Origin: Marinithermus hydrothermalis DSM 14884
Lineage (GTDB): Bacteria; Deinococcota; Deinococci; Deinococcales; Marinithermaceae
Direction: 5' to 3'
NCBI RefSeq assembly: GCF_000195335.1
Contig: NC_015387.1
Span: forward strand, 310,001-374,000
Length of the DNA: 64,000 bases
Shown here: piece by piece, positions 33,678 through 41,487 of the stretch
How positions within the stretch are numbered: the first letter of the stretch is position 1
Layout of the letters: each line of letters begins with the position of its first letter
Notes under the pieces: model-generated
What the model was told of the DNA's origin: nothing
Databases searched by the model: none
What the model saw: only the letters and a program-made list of their open reading frames with translations
Position numbers and translations under genes: made by a program

Positions 33678-34795
33678 GCGCGTCCTCCCGGTTTGAGCGG
33701 CAGCCGGGCGTACACGGTCGTTCCCGCACCCGGTGCGCTCTCCAACCGGAACTGGCCCCCCAGCAGCTCGACGCGTTCCCGCATCCCCGCGAGCCCCAGC
33801 CGTGTGGAGGCGACCCGGCGGGGATCAAACCCCACGCCGTCGTCCTCCACCACGAGCTGCACCGCGTCCCGGTGCGCGGTCAGGACCACCGAGACCCGCT
33901 GGGCCCGCGCGTGCCGCACCACGTTGGTGAGGGCCTCTTGCGCCACGCGGTAGAGGACGGTCTCCATCTCCGGGGGGAGGCGAAGGGGCAGGCGGGCCAC
34001 CAGCTCCACCTCAAGGCCGTACCGTTCCCCGACCTCGCGCGTGTACCGCTTGAGGGCGGCTTCCAGCCCCAGCTCGTCCAATACGGAAGGCCGCAGGTCC
34101 AGCGCGATGCGCCGCACGTCCGCGAGCGTCATTCCGGCGAGTTCCTTAAGGCCCTCGAGGCGCGCCGGATTCGGGTCGGCGAGGGCGGCCTCGAGGCCAA
34201 GGATGATGCCGGTCAGGGCCTGGCCCACCTGGTCGTGTAGGTCGCGGGAGATGCGCGTGCGTTCCTCCTCCTGGGCGTTGAGTAGAGCCTTGAAGAGGCG
34301 GGCGCGTTGGGCCTCCTTTTCCTTGAGAGCGGTGTAGAGTCGCGCGCGTTCGAACGCGGCGCGGATGCACTCCACGACCGTGTTGAGGAAGGGCCGGGAC
34401 ACCTGACCGCCCGAGACGGCGATGGCCGCTTCAGCGTCGATGGGCACGATTTGCCAGCCCTGCACCTGCCGCACCTCCTTCGCCTCAAGGGCCTCCCGCA
34501 CCCACTCGAGGAGAGCGGGGCGCAGCGCGCAGGCCTTCAGGTCGGTGTAGGGGCAGGTGCCGACCGCCACGGTGTCCAGCCCGGCTGTACCGGTGATGAA
34601 GGCTTCGCCGCAGCGGAACCACCCGGTGTGCACCAGGGTTGCGAGGGCGCTTTGCAGCACCTCGCGCGGCTCCAGGCTGCGCAGCGTTGCCTGCGCGAGG
34701 CGCTGGAGGGTCTCCAGTTCGCGCGTCCGCTGTTCCGCCTCGGTCCGGGGCCAGGGTCGCGCGTGCTCCCCTTCCGCCACTCGACACACGCCCAT
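33674..34795 (-). CDS. NarX/NreB-class sensor histidine kinase with Cys-bearing GAF-like domain
   Basis: A 373-residue cytosolic kinase with no transmembrane helix. An N-terminal helix leads into a GAF-like sensor (about 30-185) containing cysteines 62, 81 and 89 (RCGEAF, GTCPYTDLKACAL). A coiled linker and the HisKA_3 box ERTRISRDLHDQVGQALTGI follow. The ATPase domain has EALTNVVRHA, EDDGVGFDP and GLAGMRERVELLGG. GGAGGT before ATG 34795 and TATGCT upstream decide this start over longer frames. Kinases of this class with Cys-rich sensors often read oxygen or redox state through an iron-sulfur cluster; that is a proposal here. Confidence 0.85.
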   Translation of the reverse strand: MGVCRVAEGEHARPWPRTEAEQRTRELETLQRLAQATLRSLEPREVLQSALATLVHTGWFRCGEAFITGTAGLDTVAVGTCPYTDLKACALRPALLEWVREALEAKEVRQVQGWQIVPIDAEAAIAVSGGQVSRPFLNTVVECIRAAFERARLYTALKEKEAQRARLFKALLNAQEEERTRISRDLHDQVGQALTGIILGLEAALADPNPARLEGLKELAGMTLADVRRIALDLRPSVLDELGLEAALKRYTREVGERYGLEVELVARLPLRLPPEMETVLYRVAQEALTNVVRHARAQRVSVVLTAHRDAVQLVVEDDGVGFDPRRVASTRLGLAGMRERVELLGGQFRLESAPGAGTTVYARLPLKPGGRA

Positions 34796-34918
34796 ACCTC
34801 CAGCATAGGGGGTTTTCCCACGTTGAATGTCCGAAAAACTCCTACAACCGAGAAGTATCCCCTGGACGTTTGTCCCTGCCACTTCCCGGGCTGCTCGCCT
34901 ACGCTTGAATTTAGGCTG

Positions 34919-34933
34919 AACTCCTGGGGAGTT
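34919..34933. promoter_or_regulatory. Palindrome at the ba3 operon promoter, candidate operator
   Basis: AACTCC-TGG-GGAGTT is a perfect 6-bp inverted repeat directly downstream of a TTTAGGCT box (34910-34917) that could be the -10 of the oxidase operon. A second half-site AACTCCT lies at 34837-34843, nearer the kinase gene. The arrangement suits an autoregulated two-component system controlling the divergent operon, but binding is not shown. Confidence 0.4.
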
Positions 34934-34962
34934 GGCCGCTTGCGGCAAGGGAGGTCTGGGTC

Positions 34963-35070
34963 ATGCAAGAGGGGAAACCAACAGGCACCTTGGCACTCAT
35001 CGCCTTCTTGACCGCCACGATCCTGATCTTTTGGTTTGGGGTGTTCTACCTCTTCCTTTCCCGGGGGTGA
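34963..35070 (+). CDS. cbaD: ba3-type cytochrome c oxidase subunit IIa
   Basis: A 35-residue single-helix peptide, reading MQEGKPTGTLALIAFL then TATILIFWFGVFYLFLSRG. Length and pattern match the 34-residue subunit IIa of Thermus ba3 oxidase, which packs against subunit II at the membrane. GGGAGGTCTGGGTC precedes the ATG. It is followed after 3 bp by the CuA subunit gene, the same order as in Thermus. Confidence 0.9.
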   Translation: MQEGKPTGTLALIAFLTATILIFWFGVFYLFLSRG

Positions 35071-35073
35071 GCG

Positions 35074-35475
35074 ATGGAGGAGAAGAAACTGGCGAAAACC
35101 CTCGAGCGCTACGAGCGTGGCTGGATCGTCTTTGCACTGACTATGATCCTGGTCTTTCTCGTGTTGACCGGGTACACCGTCTCGAACTTCGCCTCCTACG
35201 TGCCGGACACCGTGAATCGGGTAGACCCGCGGAGCGTACGACTGGAGGGGGAGTTCGCCAATCCGCGGGTGGAGCAGGTCGGGCCGAACGCTTACCGGGT
35301 CTACATGATCGCCCAGGCCTTCAGTTTTGTGCCGGGGGAGGTACGGGTGCCGAAGGGTGCGGAGGTGACCTTCTACGTCACCAGCCCGGACGTACAGCAC
35401 GGGTTCTTAGTGGAGAACACCAACATCAACGTCCAGATCATTCCAGGGGGTCATGTAAAAAACTCGGTTGAGTAA
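35074..35475 (+). pseudogene. cbaB: ba3 oxidase subunit II (CuA), 5' part cut by the IS unit
   Basis: The first 124 codons encode an N-terminal membrane anchor (GWIVFALTMILVFLVLTGYTV) and most of the CuA cupredoxin domain, including the first CuA ligand His109 in SPDVQHGF. The IS unit enters after NINVQIIPG. The frame then runs nine codons into the IS (GHVKNSVE) and stops at 35475, giving a 133-residue product. The other CuA ligands lie beyond the insertion at 37799-37916. Deleting the IS and one target copy restores a 163-residue protein close to Thermus subunit II (168 residues). As it stands the product cannot form the CuA site. Confidence 0.93.
35438..35447. repeat. Target-site duplication within cbaB, left copy (partner 37789-37798)
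   Basis: TCATTCCAGG stands left of the IS unit and again right of it at 37789-37798. The first T at the right copy may instead belong to the element, making the duplication 9 or 10 bp. It lies inside the cbaB coding frame. Confidence 0.85.
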
Positions 35476-35502
35476 GAGGGGAGCCCTTAGTCTGGTTCTG
35501 CC

Positions 35503-36651
35503 ATGAAGCCGACTGAGGACTCCCCGAGCTCCATCGTACCCTGTCCCCACTGCGGAGCCACCCGTGAGGAGAGCGGGGGCTACCGCAGACGCAAGCTGCG
35601 CACCTTTCGGGGCATCCAGGAAGTCAGAGTCAAACGGATCCGCTGCGCCCAATGCAAGCGCCAGAAACGAGCTCTCTACCCGGAGGACTGCCCTAGAAGC
35701 CGCTGGTACGCGATCTCCATCCAGGAGCACTTCCTCATCCTCGCAAGCCATCGCGCCCCTGAAAGCGTCCAAAACGATCTCGCCAAGAACCTGGGCTTCC
35801 CCCTCACCCGTCCCACCCGCCTCCGCTGGCTCAGGTCCGCGGGGGCCAGGGCCAAACGGCTCCTTCAGCGGGAGAACCGTCTTCTCCGAGGGCGGGTGTA
35901 CTGGGGGAGTGTGGATGAATGGGCCTTTGGCCGGGGCCCCAAGGGGTACGGGTACCTTTACTTTGAGGCTTGGACGGGTTGCCCGCTGTGGGGAGACCTT
36001 GGCCATCGGCGGCGTTACGAGCGGGTGCGGGAGCTCCTTTGGAGGTTACCTCCAAGGCTGGGGGTGGTTTCGGACGGGGCGCAGGAGGTAGGGGAGGCGT
36101 TGGGCTGGTTGGGGCGGAGGCTGCTTTGGGCCCGGTGCGCTTTCCACCTGATGCGGGAGGTACGGGCCAAGGTGGACCGGAAGGCGTGGGGGGAGATACG
36201 GGAGGGTCTGAGGGTGCTGCGGGGGCTTGGGCCTGGGGAGAGGGAGGCGTTCTTTTGGAAGGAGCTTCTGCCCCGGTGGGGTAAGGCCTTGGGGGGCTGG
36301 GTGCGGGCTTGGGAGGGGTTGCAGGAGGCTTGGGGGGCCGAGGTACCGCCTCCTTGGACAAACAACGTGGCGGAGGTAGGGCATGGGCGATTGTGGCGGC
36401 GGCGCAGGCGGAGGGTGTTGCGGAGCCTGGAGGTGGGGGAATCCTGGTTGATGGTGGGGCTTTACCGGATGCGGCATCGGCGGATTGGGGAAAAGAGCCC
36501 CTGGGAAAGGCTTACGGGAACTCTTTCCCCAGAGTGCTGGTGGAGGCCCCTGGTGGGGAGGATAAAAGGGTCAACTCAAAACTTGCACCTCCCGCATATC
36601 CCGCATAAACCTTCACCCCCTCCCCCCGGCGGCCAGAGACCCAGGGCATAG
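35503..36651 (+). CDS. Zinc-ribbon DDE transposase of the outer IS, copy 2
   Basis: A 382-residue protein identical by eye to the product at 5856-7004 except for one Glu-to-Gly change (KALGGWVRAW). It has the same ribbon cysteines, DDE-type blocks and 24-residue foreign tail encoded by the inner IS. Because both copies carry the tail and the unit has moved since, either the tailed protein is active, the unit was moved by a transposase from another locus, or the inner IS recombined into both. Confidence 0.82.
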   Translation: MKPTEDSPSSIVPCPHCGATREESGGYRRRKLRTFRGIQEVRVKRIRCAQCKRQKRALYPEDCPRSRWYAISIQEHFLILASHRAPESVQNDLAKNLGFPLTRPTRLRWLRSAGARAKRLLQRENRLLRGRVYWGSVDEWAFGRGPKGYGYLYFEAWTGCPLWGDLGHRRRYERVRELLWRLPPRLGVVSDGAQEVGEALGWLGRRLLWARCAFHLMREVRAKVDRKAWGEIREGLRVLRGLGPGEREAFFWKELLPRWGKALGGWVRAWEGLQEAWGAEVPPPWTNNVAEVGHGRLWRRRRRRVLRSLEVGESWLMVGLYRMRHRRIGEKSPWERLTGTLSPECWWRPLVGRIKGSTQNLHLPHIPHKPSPPPPGGQRPRA

Positions 36652-37766
36652 AGCTCCCGCAGGGCGACCTGCACCACGAGCTCAGGCAAGAGAACCCGCG
36701 CCGCCCGCTCCCTGGCCTCCCGCCAGCTTCCTTCCCCCTCCATGCCCACCCAGTGGGCCAACAGGTAGGCCAGAAGGGAAAGCACCAGAAAACGGTGCAC
36801 CCCCAAAGCCGTCCGCTGCCCAAACTGCCCCAGGGAGAACTCGCTTTTCGCGGCGCGGAAGAAGTGCTCTATGGCAAACCGCCTCTTTCCCCAAGTGAGC
36901 GCCGTCCGGGGCGTGGCGGGAAAGGTGGCCACCACGTACCGCCACTCCCAGCCCCCTTGGGGCAGGGGGTAGCGGTACCAGGCCACCCAGACCGGGAAGG
37001 AAAGCCCCCAAAGGTAGACCCGGCTCCCCTGCCGCCTGAGGTCCCCAAGCCTCCCCCCTTCCCGCAGCCTCCGGTCCCGCCGCATCCCCACCACCGCTTC
37101 AAAACCCAACCGCTTCACCCCGAAAAGGAACCGGGTGGTGCCAAAGGCCGCATCCGCGGCCACCCGTATCCGGAAGGCCCGGCGCATCCAGGGGGGCAGA
37201 GAGGCCAGGAGGCTTAGGGCCAGGCGGGAGAGGGCCTTCTCCCCCTTGCCCCGCCAGAGGCGGTAGGCCCAAGGGATGCGGAGGTCTCCGTAGACGAGGT
37301 AGAGGACCACCAGATGGAGTCCCCACTTGCCGTGAAAAAAGGAGAGGGGCAGGGCCTGGAAACGGCCCCGCTTCTCCAGAGTGACTAGGTCCAGGACCAC
37401 CAGGAGACGGGGCTTGGGGCCTTTTTTCTTTCTGGCCCGGTCCAGGGCTTTCTCGGCCTCTTTTCTTGCCAGGCGGATGAGAGCGCGGGTGGGCCAGGGG
37501 TAGCGGTTGAGGAAGCGAGAGAGGGCGGAGGGGGACTTGACCTGGCTGTGCTGGGGTCTGGCCTTGCCGTGGCCGTGGAGGAGGAGCAAGAGCAGGGCCT
37601 TGAGGGATTCCTGGAGGTGGGGGCTTGGCAAAAGGGCCAGGAGGGTCCAAAGTAGGGACAGGGCCGCTTGGGTCATGGCACCCGTCATCAGACGGGAAAC
37701 CAGCGGCCCCTTTCAAGTGGTCCTGGCGCATAGGTATCCCCAGGGTGCATAAGTGCAAGTTTTGAG
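36575..37766 (-). mobile_element. Inner IS4-superfamily insertion sequence, copy 2 (intact)
   Basis: A 1192-bp element with 14-bp perfect terminal repeats (CTCAAAACTTGCAC) and the 4-bp direct repeat TCAA on both sides (36571-36574 and 37767-37770). It is one base longer than copy 1, accounting for the frameshift there. Confidence 0.87.
36576..37688 (-). CDS. IS4-type transposase, intact
   Basis: A 370-residue DDE transposase. After a helical N-terminal region (SPSALSRFLNRYPWPTRALI), the catalytic core shows VVLDLVTLEKRGRF (first Asp), RVAADAAFGTTRFLFGVKRL (second Asp) and FAIEHFFRAAKSEFSLGQFG (third acidic residue with the Y/F-x2-R-x3-E-like pattern of the IS4 superfamily). The stop codon lies inside the terminal inverted repeat. 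This is the likely source of activity for both inner IS copies. It is oriented against the cba operon. Confidence 0.88.
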   Translation of the reverse strand: MTGAMTQAALSLLWTLLALLPSPHLQESLKALLLLLLHGHGKARPQHSQVKSPSALSRFLNRYPWPTRALIRLARKEAEKALDRARKKKGPKPRLLVVLDLVTLEKRGRFQALPLSFFHGKWGLHLVVLYLVYGDLRIPWAYRLWRGKGEKALSRLALSLLASLPPWMRRAFRIRVAADAAFGTTRFLFGVKRLGFEAVVGMRRDRRLREGGRLGDLRRQGSRVYLWGLSFPVWVAWYRYPLPQGGWEWRYVVATFPATPRTALTWGKRRFAIEHFFRAAKSEFSLGQFGQRTALGVHRFLVLSLLAYLLAHWVGMEGEGSWREARERAARVLLPELVVQVALRELYALGLWPPGGGGEGLCGICGRCKF

Positions 37767-37798
37767 TCAACCGACTTTTTTACATGAGTCATTCCAGG

Positions 37799-37916
37799 TG
37801 AGGTGGCCAAGGTCAGCACCCGCTTTGACCGACCCGGAGTCTACCGGATCATCTGCACCGAGTACTGCGGCATCGGCCACCAGAACATGCTGGGGAAGAT
37901 CATCGTGGAGGAGTGA
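37799..37916 (+). pseudogene. cbaB: ba3 oxidase subunit II (CuA), 3' part separated by the IS unit
   Basis: After the right-hand target copy the frame continues EVAKVSTRFDRPGVY and RIICTEYCGIGHQNMLGKII to the TGA at 37914-37916. It carries four CuA ligands: Cys144, Cys148, His152 and Met155 in the reconstructed numbering. No start codon with a ribosome binding site precedes it, so it should not be translated alone. It ends 1 bp before the cbaA start. Confidence 0.92.
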
Positions 37917-37917
37917 G

Positions 37918-39609
37918 ATGGCGGTAGCGACGCGAAGCCAAGCGGAGGCGACGCCGTACGCGGCTCATCCGGAGAAGAAGGTCGCGCTGTACTTCGTCGT
38001 TTTGGGGTTCGTTGCCCTGTTGATCGGCACGCTCTTCGGGCCGTTGCAGGCCCTGAACTACGCGGGGATCAATCTGTACCCGTTGCTCGAGCCCCTGGTG
38101 AAGTCGTACTACCAGGGGTTGACCTTGCACGGGGTGCTGAACGCCATCGTCTTTACTCAGCTTTTCGCGCAAGGGGTGGTGCCGTACCTGCAGGCCCGTG
38201 AGCTCGGGGTGCGCCCCAACCTCACACTGTCCTGGATCGCGTGGTGGATGGTGCTCGTTGGTCTAGTGATGGCGGCGGTGCCCCTGTTGACCGACGACGC
38301 GACCGTGCTCTTCACCTTCTACCCGCCCCTTCAGGGGCATTGGGCCTTTTACGTGGGGGCCGCGCTGATCGTGCTCTCCACCTGGGTCACGGCTTACGTC
38401 TCCCTGGAGATGTGGCTCCGCTGGAAGCGGCAGCACCCGGGCCAGGTCACGCCCCTCGTAACCTACATGAGCGTCACCTACTGGTTGATGTGGCTGCTGG
38501 CCTCGATCGGGCTCGTGGTGGAGGCCGCAGTCTTCCTGATTCCCTGGTCTCTAGGCATCGCCTGGAAGGATGGCGTGGACCCGCTCGTGGCGCGCACCCT
38601 GTTCTGGTGGACGGGCCACCCCATCGTGTACTTCTGGCTGCTGCCGGTATACATCGCGGCGTACGCCATGCTGCCACGGTTTGCGGGCGGGAAGCTCGTC
38701 TCGGATCCCCTGGCGCGCGTGGTCTTCCTGGCCTTCCTCCTCTTCTCTACGCCGGTCGGCTTCCACCACCAGTTTGCGGATCCCGGGATTAGCCCGACCT
38801 GGAAGATGATTCACACGGTGTTGACCCTTATGGTGGCGGTGCCCAGCCTGATCACCGCTTTTACCGTGGGGGCCTCCCTCGAGTTCGCGGGCCGCGTGCG
38901 CGGCGGGCGGGGGGTGCTGGGATGGATTCCGAAACTGCCCTGGCGTAACCCCACCGTGGCGGCCTTTCTGCTGGCGTTTATCGCCTTTATCCCGGGTGGA
39001 GCTGGGGGGATTGTGAACGCCAGCTTCTCACTGAACTACGTGGTGCACAACACCGCCTGGGTCGTGGGGCACTTCCACCTGCAGGTCGCTACGATGGTCA
39101 CGCTGTCGTTCATGGGACTGAGCTTCTGGCTGCTGCCCCACCTGACGGGTAAGCCTTTGGTGAAGCCGGGCGTGGCCCTCGCCTCGGTGTGGCTGTGGTT
39201 CATCGGGATGATGGTGATGGCCCTGGGGCTGCACTGGATGGGCCTGTTGGGCGTGCCGCGCCGCACCTGGATCTCGAACATGGCGGAGGAGGGTGTGTAC
39301 GCGCAAGCGGCGGTACCCATGGTGTTCAACGCGATCGCCGGGGTGGTGTTGCTCGTTGCGGCGGCGATGTTCTTCTACGTTTTCTTCGCGACCCTGCTCC
39401 AGTCCCGGCGAAACGCCCGCGAGGCGTGGGAGGAGGTGCCCTTTGCGGAGGTGCTCTCCGGCCCTGAGGGACGCCGGAGCGTGCGCCTTATGGACCGGGT
39501 GGGTTTGTGGTTCGGGATCGCGCTCGCGTTGGTGCTGGTGGTGTACTTGCCCACCCTGGTTGGCCTGTTCCGCAACATGGTTGCCGCGCCCGGGATGCGC
39601 TTGTGGTAG
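37918..39609 (+). CDS. cbaA: ba3-type cytochrome c oxidase subunit I
   Basis: A 563-residue heme-copper oxidase subunit of the B family (Thermus ba3: 562 residues). It has about 13 membrane helices. Metal ligands are all present: His71 (LTLHGVLN) and His387 for heme b, His385 (VVGHFHLQ) for heme a3, and His234, His283 and His284 for CuB (WTGHPIVYFW, GFHHQFAD), with Tyr238 for the His-Tyr cross-link. ATG 37918 follows the cbaB stop by one base. The catalytic subunit is intact, but the IS in cbaB should be polar on it and removes its electron entry site. Confidence 0.96.
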   Translation: MAVATRSQAEATPYAAHPEKKVALYFVVLGFVALLIGTLFGPLQALNYAGINLYPLLEPLVKSYYQGLTLHGVLNAIVFTQLFAQGVVPYLQARELGVRPNLTLSWIAWWMVLVGLVMAAVPLLTDDATVLFTFYPPLQGHWAFYVGAALIVLSTWVTAYVSLEMWLRWKRQHPGQVTPLVTYMSVTYWLMWLLASIGLVVEAAVFLIPWSLGIAWKDGVDPLVARTLFWWTGHPIVYFWLLPVYIAAYAMLPRFAGGKLVSDPLARVVFLAFLLFSTPVGFHHQFADPGISPTWKMIHTVLTLMVAVPSLITAFTVGASLEFAGRVRGGRGVLGWIPKLPWRNPTVAAFLLAFIAFIPGGAGGIVNASFSLNYVVHNTAWVVGHFHLQVATMVTLSFMGLSFWLLPHLTGKPLVKPGVALASVWLWFIGMMVMALGLHWMGLLGVPRRTWISNMAEEGVYAQAAVPMVFNAIAGVVLLVAAAMFFYVFFATLLQSRRNAREAWEEVPFAEVLSGPEGRRSVRLMDRVGLWFGIALALVLVVYLPTLVGLFRNMVAAPGMRLW

Positions 39610-39627
39610 CCCTTTGAAGAACAACCA

Positions 39628-39653
39628 CGCCCCCCGCTTGCCGGGGGGCGCTT
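39628..39653 (+). terminator. Terminator after cbaA
   Basis: CGCCCCCCG-CTTGC-CGGGGGGCG is a perfect 9-bp stem followed by CTTT, 18 bp after the cbaA stop. It lies between convergent genes and could also act weakly on tauE. Confidence 0.75.
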
Positions 39654-39678
39654 TACGAGGGGGGGTGGGAAGGAAGGG

Positions 39679-40440
39679 CTACAACAGGTCCGGAAGGTTC
39701 CGCACAAGGATCAAGGCTCCCATCGCGACCAGGAACCCGGCGAACCCACGGCGCAGGCTTGCCTGAGGCACGCGCAAGGCGAGGCGGCCGCCGAGGAGGC
39801 TGCCCGCGAACCCGAGGAGGCTAAATAGCCCGATCAGCTCCCAGTGCATCGCGTACCCTTGGGCGGGGAGGAGCAGGGCGTACTTGTAGAATCCCGCAGC
39901 GGACTTCAGCGCGATTACCACGAGGCTCGTTCCGATCGCTTGGTGCATGGGGAGTCCCCCGAGGAGAACCAAGGCCGGGACGATGAGGAATCCGCCCCCG
40001 ACCCCCACGAGCCCCGTCAAGACGCCCACCCCGAGCCCGTCCAGCGCGATCTTCCAGTACGGCCGCGGTGCGCGGGGCGTGGCCTCGAGGCGGGGCGGCC
40101 GGGCCATGGAGCGGGCGGCGAGGAGCATCACGAAGGCGAACAGGGCGAGCTGAAGTGCGCCGGAGACGAACTGGGAGAGGAAGGCCCCGAGGTAGGTGCC
40201 GGCCATGCCGGGCACCCCGAACCAAAGGACGTTGCGGAAGTCCACCAGGCCCTTGCGCGCATAGGGCAGCGCGGCGGCGAGGCTGATCAGGCCGACGATG
40301 GCCAGGGACTCAGCGATGGCGAGCTTCTCCGGTTCCCCCACCAGGTAGACCAGGATGGGCACGGTGAGGATCGAACCTCCCGAGCCGAGCAGCCCAAGGG
40401 AGAGCCCGATGAGCACCGCCCCGATCCAGGCTAGGATCAC
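39679..40440 (-). CDS. tauE: TauE/SafE-family anion exporter, probable sulfite exporter
   Basis: A 253-residue membrane protein of about eight helices in two repeats. The TauE signature glycines appear as [22 protein letters not shown] near the N terminus and [20 protein letters not shown] in the second half. It is last in the operon behind three rhodanese-type genes and overlaps the double rhodanese by 4 bp. In the Staphylococcus cst operon the same partner exports sulfite or thiosulfate produced by persulfide oxidation. That assignment rests on context here. Confidence 0.87.
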   Translation of the reverse strand: MILAWIGAVLIGLSLGLLGSGGSILTVPILVYLVGEPEKLAIAESLAIVGLISLAAALPYARKGLVDFRNVLWFGVPGMAGTYLGAFLSQFVSGALQLALFAFVMLLAARSMARPPRLEATPRAPRPYWKIALDGLGVGVLTGLVGVGGGFLIVPALVLLGGLPMHQAIGTSLVVIALKSAAGFYKYALLLPAQGYAMHWELIGLFSLLGFAGSLLGGRLALRVPQASLRRGFAGFLVAMGALILVRNLPDLL

Positions 40441-41099
40441 CGTTCAACCTCCAACCCGGCCGTGATCCAGGCGTAGGTGCCGCCCTCCAGGTTTCCGATC
40501 CGCTCCCCAGCAAAGCCGTGCTCGAGCAACAGCTCGCAGGCGGCGCTGGAGCGGTTGCCCGAGGCGCAGACCAGGAGGATCCGGCGGTCCTTGGGGAGTT
40601 CCTCGAGGCGGTTGGGGAGCTGGCCGAGCGGGATGTTCAACGCGCCGGGCAGGTGTCCCATCGCGTACTCGAAGGGTTCCCGCACGTCCACCACTACGGC
40701 GCCTTCCCGAACCCAGGCTGCGGCCTCGTGGGGGGTGAGCTCGTGGTAGGCCGTAGCTTGGTAGGCGGCCTCGATCGGCTGGGTGTCGAGGGGGAGGCCT
40801 TGGCGGTACCAGGCGAGGATGCCGCCCTCGAGATTGAGGGCGTTGCGGTAGCCCATCATGGCGAGCCAGGCAGCGGCTTGGGCGCTGCGGTTCCCGCTGC
40901 GGCAGTACAGCACCACGGGAGTGTCCTTGGGGATCTCCGCAACGCGGGTGGTGAACTCCGACAAGGGGATCAGTTTCGCGCCCGGGATGCGGGCTTGGGC
41001 GTACTCCTCCACCTCGCGCACGTCGATGAAGGGCACGCCTTGGTCAAGGAGCTCCTTAGCCTTCTTTGGGGTGATCTGCTGGGTTTGGGTGAAGCTCAT
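40437..41099 (-). CDS. Two-domain rhodanese
   Basis: A 220-residue protein with two rhodanese domains, both catalytically equipped: [15 protein letters not shown] near residue 65 and [16 protein letters not shown] near residue 175, each with its active-site cysteine. Each domain begins with the DVRE segment ([22 protein letters not shown]). It should transfer sulfane sulfur between persulfide carriers in the cytosol. AAAGGAGGAA precedes the ATG. It overlaps tauE by 4 bp. Confidence 0.9.
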   Translation of the reverse strand: MSFTQTQQITPKKAKELLDQGVPFIDVREVEEYAQARIPGAKLIPLSEFTTRVAEIPKDTPVVLYCRSGNRSAQAAAWLAMMGYRNALNLEGGILAWYRQGLPLDTQPIEAAYQATAYHELTPHEAAAWVREGAVVVDVREPFEYAMGHLPGALNIPLGQLPNRLEELPKDRRILLVCASGNRSSAACELLLEHGFAGERIGNLEGGTYAWITAGLEVER

Positions 41100-41111
41100 G
41101 GGGTTCCTCCT

Positions 41112-41435
41112 TTAGCTTGGGGGGATACAGGGCAGACCGGCCGCGCGCCAGGCCGTAAGGCCCCCTTCGAGGTGCCAGACCTGGCGGTGGCCAAGACGCG
41201 CGAGGGTTTGGGCGGCTTCGCGGGAGCGGTTCCCGCTGCGGCAGTAGAGGAGGACGGGCCGCTCCCGCGCCACGCGCAGGGGGGCGAGGGCCTCGAGGTG
41301 GGAGAGGGGCAGGCGAAGGGCCTCCGGGAGCACGCCCTCGGCCCACTCCTCCGGTTCACGCACGTCCACGATCTGGAAGCGGTCGAGGAGGTGGTAGGCG
41401 GTGTGAGGATCCAGGGCACGCGGCATACGCTTCAT
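41112..41435 (-). CDS. Single-domain rhodanese
   Basis: A 107-residue cytosolic rhodanese with DVREPEEWAEG and the active-site loop [17 protein letters not shown]. The start is ATG 41435 or the in-frame ATG three codons on; neither has a convincing ribosome binding site. It lies 12 bp before the two-domain rhodanese and 52 bp after the dioxygenase fusion gene, separated from the latter by a GC-rich hairpin. Confidence 0.87.
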   Translation of the reverse strand: MKRMPRALDPHTAYHLLDRFQIVDVREPEEWAEGVLPEALRLPLSHLEALAPLRVARERPVLLYCRSGNRSREAAQTLARLGHRQVWHLEGGLTAWRAAGLPCIPPS

Positions 41436-41449
41436 GCTGCGGGAAGATG

Positions 41450-41475
41450 GCCCCGCCCGGAGGCCCGGGCGGGGC
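41450..41475 (-). other. Strong hairpin inside the persulfide operon
   Basis: GCCCCGCCCGG and CCGGGCGGGGC form a perfect 11-bp stem with a 4-nt loop, directly after the dioxygenase fusion stop and before the small rhodanese start. There is no U-tract, so partial termination or an mRNA-stabilising 3' end for the first gene is more likely than a full stop. Confidence 0.6.
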
Positions 41476-41487
41476 TGCGGCTGGGTG

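Larger units (their letters stand above)
35448..37789. mobile_element. Nested IS unit, copy 2, inverted relative to copy 1, inside cbaB
   Basis: The unit is 2342 bp: the same outer zinc-ribbon IS with the same inner IS4-type insertion at the same point, in the opposite orientation to copy 1. The left end reads GGGTCATGTAAAAAAC; the right end, inward, reads ACTCATGTAAAAAAG. The target duplication (TCATTCCAGG) differs from that of copy 1, so the nested unit itself transposed. Differences I noticed from copy 1 are one extra C (restoring the inner transposase frame) and one A/G change giving Gly instead of Glu in the outer transposase (KALGGWV versus KALEGWV). Confidence 0.92.

Noticed and set aside
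34963-39609. A programmed element or intron explaining the split cbaB
   Set aside because: The interruption has transposase genes, terminal inverted repeats and a target duplication identical in kind to copy 1, so a simple IS insertion explains it.
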